Below, piece by piece: positions 41,215-47,780 of a DNA stretch of 47,780 nucleotides; the stretch's first letter is position 1, and each line of letters opens with the position of its first letter. This DNA is from Methanobacteriota archaeon (lineage in GTDB: Archaea; Thermoplasmatota; Thermoplasmata; UBA10834), in assembly GCA_020347645.1 (NCBI GenBank), contig CP070736.1, positions 507,385-555,164 on the forward strand, in the 5' to 3' direction. A program made the translations under genes and the position numbers. A model generated the notes under the pieces. It had not been told where the DNA came from, ran no database searches, and saw only the letters and a program-made list of their open reading frames with translations.

Positions 41215-41286
41215 GCGGCTGTAGTCTAGCGGTTAGGACTGAAGCTTCCCAAGCTTTAAGCCCGGGTTCGAATCCCGGCAGCCGCA
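41215..41286 (+). tRNA. tRNA-Gly (anticodon CCC)
   Basis: The acceptor stem GCGGCTG/CAGCCGC, D arm GTCT...GGAC, anticodon arm GAAGC-TTCCCAA-GCTTT and T arm CCGGG-TTCGAAT-CCCGG are all present in 72 nt. The anticodon is CCC and discriminator A41286. CCA is not encoded. Unlike tRNA-Lys it has no intron. Confidence 0.95.
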
Positions 41287-41619
41287 CACCTATGCGTAGC
41301 CAGACATATATCTTTCGTTTTCAATCAAAGGTTTTTCTGCAACTCGGGATCTCGCAAGGCGGGGCCTATTGACGTAGGGCGTGTGTTCTTCAGATCGCAT
41401 TTCTTGGAGAAAATGCCTGTAGCGGTGGGACTTTGGCTTGGCGACATCGAAGTGCTAGCCTCTGCGAGCACACTGTTCGATGCGGGCGTAGACAGGATGT
41501 TGCCAACGAAGGATCTAGCCGTCACGGAAGCGCGACTTCGAGGATGTCTGTTAAGAGATCCCGACTGTGAGCTCCGGCTCCGCACATGGACATGGTTTTG
41601 CCATCAGCTATGGTTTGAG
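41287..41619. other. Gap after tRNA-Gly without a recognised gene
   Basis: A plus-strand frame from about 41413 (MPVAVGLWLGDIEVLASAST...) and a minus-strand frame both lack translation signals, and the plus frame runs antisense into the next gene. No integrase or tRNA-end duplication is visible, so I see no integrated element. Confidence 0.4.
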
Positions 41620-43533
41620 TCACTCCGTGCTCGGCGGCTCGGATTCCTCAGGAAAGTCATCTGCGCCTCGCATCTGCTTCCTGAGGCCGATGTACATAGC
41701 TAGCATGACGATGAAGAGAATTGCAGCAATAGCACCTGCCGCACCGAACACAAGGGAAGATGTAGGCATACTATCGATTTCTCTCTCTGCCTGATCCAGC
41801 TCCTCCTCAGCAGCGTCGAGCCTGTCCATCACATCGTCCAGCATATCCTGAGTGGAGTTGAGTTGCTCAAGTAAGGCAGCATTCCCCTCCTGGAGGAGTG
41901 CCATCTCTTCCTGGAGCGCAGTGAGGTTCGTGTCCAACGCATATTCGGGCTCCTCATAGGTCACTGTGATCGTAGTCGCCACGGAATTTCCCTCCGTGTC
42001 GAACGCCGTGATGACGATGTCGTTGGTCCCTTCGACGAGAGGCACTACTGCAACAAACTCCCCGGTGGAATCGTCCACGTGTGCTAGCAGCCCGTTGACG
42101 TACAGCTCTGCTCCGGGCTCGGTCTCCCCGGAGACGGTCACCGATGGCATGGTCGTCGTGGCGCCGTCGAGAGGGGATGTCACAGCGAGCGGTGGCGGCG
42201 TGACGTCCGCTACTACGAATCGGTTTGCGAACATGCTCTCGAAATCGTATTCGACCTGCCCCCATACTGCGATGGCGTTGCCTCCGTCGTCGACGCCGAT
42301 AGCTGCTGACGCACATGATCCCGGTGAGCTCTCTACTGAGACTGCGCCTTCCCATCCCGTGTCAGGTGTGTATCTGTTGGACCAAACGTCGTCGTAGGTC
42401 GAATCGTACTGATTCCACACGGCGAAGGCGACGCCGTCGCCGTTCACCGCGACGCGGACATCCCGTACATGACCTGCTTCATATGACTCGATGTATTCGG
42501 GGTCACCCCATCCGACGCCCGGGACATACCGATTGGCCATCGCGTTTGCCCTGATGTCGACCCATTGGCGCCAGACTACGATCGCGTTCCCCTCGTCGTC
42601 CATCCCCACAGAGGGCCATTCTGCGTATCCATCGTCCATATTCTCGATGAGCGTGGCAGCCCCCCAGCCGGAACCGACCTCGTATCGGTTCGCGTAAATG
42701 TTGTAGCGTAGACCATCGTACTGGTACCAGGTAGTCATAGCATTGCCCGATGAATCCATTGCGACCGACGGCCCCATGACTGTGCCGTCGCCCGTCTCGA
42801 TGAGCGCGACCGTCTCCCAGCCGGTGTCTATGTTGTATCTGTTGGCTCGGATGTTGCTGCGTGTGCCGTCATCCTGCATCCACACTGCTGTGAAGGTGCC
42901 GGACCCATCCCCTGCCAAATCAGGCAGATTGGCGTCCTCCTCCATAAGCCCGAAGCCCGCCAACCCCGCGTACTCCCATCCAACACCATCAGTGTATCTG
43001 CTGGAATATACTGTCAGATATGTGCCGTCGTTTTGTATCCAGACGACGAGAGCATTTCCGTAACTGTCGACAGCGATGGCCGGGTCGATCGCCGGAAATG
43101 CGTCGTTCGTCTCCACCAGCTCCGGCACCTCCCAGCCGAAGTCCTGCACGTACCTACAGGCCCAGATGTTCGTGCGAATGCCGTCGCTCTGCTGCCATGT
43201 GGCAAAAGCGTTGCCTCTCCCGTCGGACACCACCTTCGGACTGCCGGTAGTCCCCCATCCGAGGTCGATTATCTCCGCGGTCATCCAACCGTTTCCAGCA
43301 ACGTACCTGTTCGCCATGACGCTATAGCCTGCACCGTAGTACTGGTTCCACACCGCAAACGCGTTGCCATCGCCGTCTACCGCGATATCCGGTAGAAAAC
43401 CTCCGCCTTCATGGTAATCTTCAATCAGTACGGGAGTCCCCCAACCGGGCACCGTACTCGCCCCTGCATAGTCCAAGGGCAGAGCAAGCACGCAGAACGA
43501 TAGAGCACATAGCAACACGACGGATCTTCTCAT
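41620..43533 (-). CDS. Surface protein: 8-blade beta-propeller, Ig-like domain, coiled coil and C-terminal membrane anchor
   Basis: The 637-residue protein starts with a signal peptide (RRSVVLLCALSFCVLALPL). Eight repeats of about 51 residues follow (to about residue 425), each with a pattern of D-x2-GNA-x-x-VW-x-Q then ANRY then GW, consistent with an eight-bladed propeller. Next are an Ig-like domain (PPLAVTSPLDGATTTMPSVTVSG to VTY), a coiled coil (NLTALQEEMALLQEGNAALLEQL), and a membrane helix near the C-terminus (AAGAIAAILFIVMLAMYIG) with a short acidic cytoplasmic tail. It is probably displayed outside the cell on a stalk. Ligand unknown. I chose the ATG at 43533. Confidence 0.85.
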   Translation of the reverse strand: MRRSVVLLCALSFCVLALPLDYAGASTVPGWGTPVLIEDYHEGGGFLPDIAVDGDGNAFAVWNQYYGAGYSVMANRYVAGNGWMTAEIIDLGWGTTGSPKVVSDGRGNAFATWQQSDGIRTNIWACRYVQDFGWEVPELVETNDAFPAIDPAIAVDSYGNALVVWIQNDGTYLTVYSSRYTDGVGWEYAGLAGFGLMEEDANLPDLAGDGSGTFTAVWMQDDGTRSNIRANRYNIDTGWETVALIETGDGTVMGPSVAMDSSGNAMTTWYQYDGLRYNIYANRYEVGSGWGAATLIENMDDGYAEWPSVGMDDEGNAIVVWRQWVDIRANAMANRYVPGVGWGDPEYIESYEAGHVRDVRVAVNGDGVAFAVWNQYDSTYDDVWSNRYTPDTGWEGAVSVESSPGSCASAAIGVDDGGNAIAVWGQVEYDFESMFANRFVVADVTPPPLAVTSPLDGATTTMPSVTVSGETEPGAELYVNGLLAHVDDSTGEFVAVVPLVEGTNDIVITAFDTEGNSVATTITVTYEEPEYALDTNLTALQEEMALLQEGNAALLEQLNSTQDMLDDVMDRLDAAEEELDQAEREIDSMPTSSLVFGAAGAIAAILFIVMLAMYIGLRKQMRGADDFPEESEPPSTE

Positions 43534-43903
43534 TGTCACGGATGCCACCGCTACCAGTATGCAGGTGATGTGTTATGTCAATTATTGTGTGTGAAGGATG
43601 CGGTCCAGTCCTATATGCAAGAGCGCTCCATTCACTCGCACTCTGTGTCTTGGGGTTCGAGGCGTGGGTGTTGGCTATGTCGGACGGCGGAAGAGAGCCA
43701 TGTGGGGCTCACGTGATCTTCACGGCAGTGATGTGCTTCGAGACTCTTGACAATGCTCACATTTCGGCGTCGCAGCCACTTTGGAGCCCCGCTAATCTTG
43801 CGGGTGAAGAGATTGTCAATCGACATACTGACGGCAATTCATTTATTACGATAAATGCGTTAACACCGGGTCAGGTTCAAGGAATTTGAAGGGGGTAATA
43901 GAT
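43534..43903. other. Divergent promoter region between two secreted-protein genes
   Basis: No convincing gene lies here. ATTTATTACG near 43840 on the plus strand is a likely TATA box for the M28 gene, about 60 nt upstream of its start. A plus-strand frame from 43575 has no ribosome-binding site. Confidence 0.45.
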
Positions 43904-46051
43904 TTGAGGTTTGTGGCGTGGATAGAGGCCTTGGCTTTTGTCGCACTATTGATGGGCGGCACCATGGCGCCTGGGTTGACGGCGTCTTACCTTTGGGATG
44001 GTGGCATGACGGATGATGAGATTCAGTTTCTCGAAGGCATTGACGCCTGCGCAGCCTGGACGCATCTAGAGCACCTCGCTGGGTTAGGCGAGAAAGTGGC
44101 AGGAACCGATGAGGAGTTTTTAGCCCAGCAATATGTCCACGACTGTTTCGAGGGCTTTGGATTGAGTGATGTGGAGATGGAGTATTTTGCCACCTCGAGT
44201 TGGGACCATCACGGAACTTCGCTTACAGTGACTTCACCCGAGCAAGAGGATATTCCGGTTACGACTTATGGCGGCAGTTACTCAATATGGGGGGAAAAAG
44301 ACTATGAACCGTACTTTTTCGGAAACGAGAATGGCGGCAAGATTCTGACTGGGCCAGTCGTGGACGTTGGAACTGCGACAGCAGCGGAGCTAGATGCGGC
44401 GGGCGACCTGGACGACGCGATTGCCCTTGTACTCAGGAATGACTGGATTATGCCATGGCCGACTATAACGGTTGAGGAGCTCGCACTCCGCGACGCCTCG
44501 GCAATTCTGTTCTACGGATACTTCGGCCCATACCCCGACTCTGAGGCGATCAAGCAGGACGCTGTCGGTGGATCCATACCTGCCTTCTCGATATCCCGCG
44601 ATTCAGCAGAGCGAATCAAGGAATTGATGGACATCGACACAGTCACTGTCGAAATAGAAGGTTCGGCAGACCTTTACTCGGTTGAGCACGCCCAGTCCGC
44701 AAATGTCGTAGGCTATCTTTACGGGGAGACCTATCCAGACCAATACATCGTATTCTCAGCTCACGCGGACTCTTGGTGGGCCGGAGCTAATGACGATTGC
44801 TCAGGAGTGGCTGGAGTCCTTGAGCTTGCCCGGCACTTCTCTGAGTCCCGAGCCGATGGCTCCTTCATAAATGACCGGACTATAGTGTTCTGTACGTTCG
44901 GCTCCGAGGAGTACGGCGGACCTTCCGACTGGTACGATTGGATTGTCGGTTCATATGAGTTCGTCTCCGCGCACACAGAGATTTCGGACGGCCTGGTGAT
45001 CGACCTCAACCTCGACATGATAGGAAGCGCAAGAACCCACGGCCCCTACTGGCTCGAGAATACTTGGGAGATCAACGACTTCCTGATAGACGCGCTTGCG
45101 GATTCCAAGGTGGGCGCGACTTGGTCGTATCCCTTATTCTCCTACACCGATGCATGGCCGTTCGCGGCAATCGGAGGAGGGTCCGCAGTGTACGGCTCGT
45201 GGGTTGAGGGCGGATGGGCCAGTTACCATACCCAGCTGGACGATCTGTCTCTGTCGAGTCCCGAGGCGATCAAGGACATGCTCAACCTCTTCGCACTCAT
45301 GGCAATACGGTTGGATGGCGTTTTGGTGATGCCTTTCGATTTCATGACGACAATCAACTGGATAGACGGGTTCCTCCAATCCGAGTCATTCTCGGTTCCT
45401 AGCGAGGCCGAGCTATTCGAGAGCGCGGACGCCGCCCTATCCATCCTCAGAGATGAGGTGAAGGCCGCAAATGCTTGCCGTCACGAGCTAGAAACCGCCT
45501 ATGAGAGAGCGGACAGCGACGATGAAAGGAATGCGATTGTTGCAGAAGCCTCGATCCTCAATCAGGCGCTCATCGAGACTCGTCAGATCATTAACAGGTG
45601 GAGCATTGGCCAGGGGGGGTCGACGGGAACAGAAGAAGTGTTCCTTCGCTCGGAACAGCATGTTCATGACTTTATTGGCGTTGCTGGTGCAATCTCCGCA
45701 CTCATGGACCAATCAACCGATCACGCAATGCGCGCCCTTGAGGGCGTGTATACGATGGAATGGGCGCCTCTGTGCAGCTATGAGACTTATGGTCTCGTGA
45801 TGGCTAGCATGGATAGCGATGATCCGGAGCAGATGTACTGGGCTGGTGAGTTCGACCAGCAACAGGCCTATGTCGATGTTTATGGTATCTACTTGGGTCT
45901 GGCAGATGGTACACTGCTGCGCGATGATGCAAGGCTCCTTCTCGAAGAGATAGTAGATTACGAATTGACGCCGTGGTTGCGGGAGGATCTAGAGACTCTT
46001 GAATGGGCCTGGACTGAAGCGGCGGGCATACTCGATGCGGCCAATACATGA
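43904..46051 (+). CDS. Secreted M28 family zinc peptidase with PA-like insert
   Basis: The 715-residue protein begins with a signal peptide (FVAWIEALAFVALLMGGTMA). Residues about 120-260 form a PA-like region (GPVVDVGTATAAEL, SAILFYGYFG, IPAFSISRDSAERI). The M28 catalytic ligands follow: FSAHADSWWAGANDDCSGVAGVLELA, FCTFGSEEYGG with the catalytic glutamate, LNLDMIGS and SYHTQLDDLS. The last 220 residues are helical and not part of the usual core. It likely acts outside the cell as an aminopeptidase or carboxypeptidase; specificity is unknown. TTG at 43904 is 7 nt after AAGGGGG. Confidence 0.9.
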   Translation: MRFVAWIEALAFVALLMGGTMAPGLTASYLWDGGMTDDEIQFLEGIDACAAWTHLEHLAGLGEKVAGTDEEFLAQQYVHDCFEGFGLSDVEMEYFATSSWDHHGTSLTVTSPEQEDIPVTTYGGSYSIWGEKDYEPYFFGNENGGKILTGPVVDVGTATAAELDAAGDLDDAIALVLRNDWIMPWPTITVEELALRDASAILFYGYFGPYPDSEAIKQDAVGGSIPAFSISRDSAERIKELMDIDTVTVEIEGSADLYSVEHAQSANVVGYLYGETYPDQYIVFSAHADSWWAGANDDCSGVAGVLELARHFSESRADGSFINDRTIVFCTFGSEEYGGPSDWYDWIVGSYEFVSAHTEISDGLVIDLNLDMIGSARTHGPYWLENTWEINDFLIDALADSKVGATWSYPLFSYTDAWPFAAIGGGSAVYGSWVEGGWASYHTQLDDLSLSSPEAIKDMLNLFALMAIRLDGVLVMPFDFMTTINWIDGFLQSESFSVPSEAELFESADAALSILRDEVKAANACRHELETAYERADSDDERNAIVAEASILNQALIETRQIINRWSIGQGGSTGTEEVFLRSEQHVHDFIGVAGAISALMDQSTDHAMRALEGVYTMEWAPLCSYETYGLVMASMDSDDPEQMYWAGEFDQQQAYVDVYGIYLGLADGTLLRDDARLLLEEIVDYELTPWLREDLETLEWAWTEAAGILDAANT

Positions 46052-46242
46052 AGATGGCCTGTTGAGAATATGTAGTCTATTCTGAGGGGATGGTCATAGG
46101 AGCGGAGAACGGAACACGAAGCTGCATACACCATTGCTGGTTCCGCAGGCTGCCATGGAAGAATGGACGGCAGTGGCGTACTGCCGAAAGAACTCTAATA
46201 CCCTCCCGCACTACGTTTCCTCCATGCAACTGAAGACAGGAG

Positions 46243-46602
46243 ATGGTTGGCTTGAGGAAGTCTGATGTCAGGACTGAGCGGGATGTGAAGGAATATCTCA
46301 AGGATTGGTCGGAATTCGAGAGGAGCGTCTACCTCGCTACTTTCAAGATTCCAGAAGGGAAGGTCAGCACATACAGCAGGATCGCTGAAGTCATAGGCAA
46401 GCCGAAGGCACAGAGAGCCGTGGCTAACGCCCTCCACAAGAATCCTCTATATCCAATCGTACCATGCCATCGAGTGGTCAAGTCGGATGGGGGCTTCGGT
46501 GGTGAGAAGAAAGCGGCATCTGATCGAAGGAGACATGTCGAAAGGGAGGGAGTACCGACCAAAGACGGAAAAGTCAGCTTAAGCAAGAGAGTGTTGTTTT
46601 GA
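46243..46602 (+). CDS. ogt: O6-alkylguanine-DNA alkyltransferase-like protein
   Basis: The protein of about 119 residues consists only of the C-terminal DNA-binding domain of the methylguanine methyltransferase family: FERSVYLATFKIPEGKVSTYSRIAEVIG (helix-turn-helix), the arginine-finger region QRAVANALHKNP, and the active site IVPCHRVVKSDGGFGG with acceptor cysteine. Having PCHRV suggests true alkyl transfer rather than the cysteine-less ATL type. The N-terminal domain is missing, as in some short archaeal members. The start may be ATG 46243 or TTG 46252, both close to AGGAG. Confidence 0.88.
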   Translation: MVGLRKSDVRTERDVKEYLKDWSEFERSVYLATFKIPEGKVSTYSRIAEVIGKPKAQRAVANALHKNPLYPIVPCHRVVKSDGGFGGEKKAASDRRRHVEREGVPTKDGKVSLSKRVLF

Positions 46603-46621
46603 TGAAGCAGGAGGGACGTAT

Positions 46622-47101
46622 TTGGCGAAGATACTGATCGTGTATGATTCGAGAACCGGGAACACGGAAAAGATGGCTGGAGCAGTGGCGGATGGCACGC
46701 GGGATGTCGAAGGAGCCGTCACGACCGTGACGAGTGTTGATAAGGCGAAGCTAGACGATTTGCTGGCAGCAGATGCTATTGTCTTTGGATCGCCGACCTA
46801 CTATGGCAACATGTCTGGAAAGATGAAGGAGCTCGTCGACCAGACTTACAACATCCATGGCGAGTTGGAGGGTAAGGTAGGCGGAGCGTTCACTAGCTCT
46901 GGAGGGACTGCGTGCGGCGCAGAGACAGCGCTCCTAGCGATGTTACAGGCTATGCTGGTGCACGGTATGATAGTCCAGGGAAGACACGACGACAAGCATT
47001 ATGGCGTTGCGGCCATCGAGGCCCCCGATGATAACGAGACCGGGCTGTGTCGCGAGTTGGGCAAGAGGGTGGCGACGCTAGCGGTTGCGCTCAAGGGATG
47101 A
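46622..47101 (+). CDS. Flavodoxin-family protein (WrbA-like)
   Basis: The 159-residue protein has the FMN phosphate loop YDSRTGNTEKMA (residues about 8-19), the isoalloxazine-binding FGSPTYYGNMSGKMKELVD (about 55-73) and GGAFTSSGGTACGAETALLAMLQAMLVHGM (about 87-116). This fits flavodoxin or NAD(P)H-quinone oxidoreductase WrbA types. GGAGGG precedes the TTG start. It follows the alkyltransferase gene by 19 nt and may share its transcript. Confidence 0.88.
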   Translation: MAKILIVYDSRTGNTEKMAGAVADGTRDVEGAVTTVTSVDKAKLDDLLAADAIVFGSPTYYGNMSGKMKELVDQTYNIHGELEGKVGGAFTSSGGTACGAETALLAMLQAMLVHGMIVQGRHDDKHYGVAAIEAPDDNETGLCRELGKRVATLAVALKG

Positions 47102-47121
47102 CGGCGACGCCGAGGGATTGT

Positions 47122-47541
47122 TCATGTTCCGAGCTGCAGCACACCCACCTTCTTATCGGGATCGAACTGTCTGCTAGAGTCCAACCCATTGATTGCAATC
47201 AGACATATCTCGTTGCTCATCCAGACCTTGCCACGGAGAAGATGGCCTCCATACGCCGCATGAGACTTGTCGGCTACCGATACATGAACATGGAGTCTTG
47301 GATCCCCGGACGCTGCAATGGAGCCCTGCATAGACAGTAGCTCGTGGGCCTCAATAAACGATTTCGTTATGTACTCGCCATTGTCGAAATATCCGATTTC
47401 GAAATCCGATATCATCCCGAGTCCGGCGATCAGCATCTTAGTCGAACCGTCTGTCCCTGCTCCCTTGATTATGGATTCTATTATGTCCTCGCCATGATCT
47501 AGGCGGAGAATCGTCGTCTTTCCTTTGATTGCCACCTGCAT
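47122..47541 (-). CDS. PPC (DUF296) domain protein
   Basis: The 139-residue product is a PPC domain, found fused to AT-hooks in plants and alone in prokaryotes. Features are KTTILRLDHGEDIIESI, the central AGLGMISDFEIGYFD and the histidine-rich LHVHVSVADKSHAAYGGHLLRGKVW, which can bind metal in related structures. Prokaryotic PPC proteins form trimers and their role is unclear. The ATG at 47541 follows GGAGATAAT. It is on the same strand as the aminotransferase gene upstream (gap 22 nt). Confidence 0.87.
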   Translation of the reverse strand: MQVAIKGKTTILRLDHGEDIIESIIKGAGTDGSTKMLIAGLGMISDFEIGYFDNGEYITKSFIEAHELLSMQGSIAASGDPRLHVHVSVADKSHAAYGGHLLRGKVWMSNEICLIAINGLDSSRQFDPDKKVGVLQLGT

Positions 47542-47563
47542 ATTATCTCCTCTCAAGCGCGGT

Positions 47564-47780
47564 CTAGCAGCGACGAGCGCATTGTTCGGCTCCAGCCCTC
47601 GAAGTCGGTCCAGGGTTGTAGCCCTCCAGCACCCTTCTGATGCGTTCAACCGCCCAATCAATCTCTTCCTCCGTGATAGTCAGTGGGGGAGCGAACCTAA
47701 TGGTTCTTTCATGAGTGTCCTTCGCCAGGACCCCCTCATCCATCAACTTCTTGCACAACGGCCTGACGGTCTCCCCAGCA
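47564..47780 (-). CDS. Class III aminotransferase, C-terminal part (ornithine-aminotransferase-like, partial)
   Basis: The gene enters from beyond the window's end, and only the last 71 codons are seen. The segment LMDEGVLAKDTHERTIRFAPPL and then ITEEEIDWAVERIRRVL is the characteristic end of ornithine aminotransferases and related acetylornithine/GABA aminotransferases (PLP enzymes); LAKDTHE and IRFAPPL favour the ornithine type. The lysine and PLP-binding region lies outside. The last 18 residues are a short non-conserved tail. Confidence 0.78.
   Translation of the reverse strand, partial: AGETVRPLCKKLMDEGVLAKDTHERTIRFAPPLTITEEEIDWAVERIRRVLEGYNPGPTSRAGAEQCARRC

Noticed and set aside
41287-41619. 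Integrated element at the 3' end of tRNA-Gly
   Set aside because: No duplicated tRNA end, integrase or composition shift is visible.
1-47780. CRISPR arrays, insertion sequences, prophage or toxin-antitoxin loci
   Set aside because: No regularly spaced repeats, transposase motifs, terminal inverted repeats or phage structural genes were seen; the ribbon-helix-helix genes lack an adjacent toxin-like partner.

Overview
The window is archaeal and its gene content fits a member of Thermoplasmatota or a neighbouring euryarchaeal lineage. It carries RNA polymerase subunit H next to subunit B, TBP, Orc1/Cdc6, the primase large subunit PriL, SecE, Spt5, ribosomal proteins L11, L1, P0 and L12, a CDP-alcohol (archaeal-lipid type) phosphatidyltransferase, UPF0147, a DUF835 protein and FtsZ. 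Many starts are GTG or TTG. Several genes have a TATA-like box about 26-27 nt before the start codon, which points to leaderless transcripts. The exact genus cannot be read from the sequence.

Layout. 1-1.4 kb: rpoB (5' tip), rpoH, an intron-rich tRNA-Lys, a zinc-ribbon translation protein and aEF-1beta. 1.4-4.4 kb: an ArsR-like regulator with an operator-like region, a poorly coding stretch and malic enzyme. 4.4-10 kb: radical SAM protein, PriL, lipid synthase, NMP kinase, TruA and TrmJ (information processing and membrane). 10-11.7 kb: an FtsZ with an upstream ribbon-helix-helix gene, resembling the haloarchaeal ftsZ2/cdrS pair. 11.8-15.4 kb: an accessory zone with two near-duplicate secreted C11 (clostripain-like) peptidases and tiny regulator or zinc-ribbon genes between them. 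15.6-20.5 kb: GTP-PEPCK, TBP, a TIM-barrel hydrolase and acylphosphatase. 20.6-24.7 kb: two tandem ftsZ genes followed by secE, spt5 and rpl11. 24.8-28.4 kb: an inverted NAD(P)H oxidoreductase, then rpl1, rpl10 and rpl12. 28.5-34.1 kb: a helical protein, orc1/cdc6, DUF835, gcvT, M42 and M20 peptidases. 34.2-39.1 kb: asnS, rimI and an IleS-like protein. 39.4-41.3 kb: small proteins, Dph6-like amidase and tRNA-Gly. 41.6-47.8 kb: two large secreted proteins (a beta-propeller surface protein and an M28 peptidase), an alkyltransferase, a flavodoxin, a PPC-domain protein and the C-terminus of an ornithine-type aminotransferase.

How the parts fit. Malic enzyme and PEPCK together suggest C4 to C3 flux toward gluconeogenesis. 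The C11, M28, M42 and M20 peptidases, GcvT and the aminotransferase suggest a protein- and amino-acid-degrading heterotroph. Cell division is unusually rich, with three FtsZ genes within 13 kb. The points most worth a second look are the tRNA-Lys with two non-canonical introns and a flanking GC helix, the IleS-like protein that has lost both HIGH and KMSKS, the tandem ftsZ pair, and the extended Spt5.
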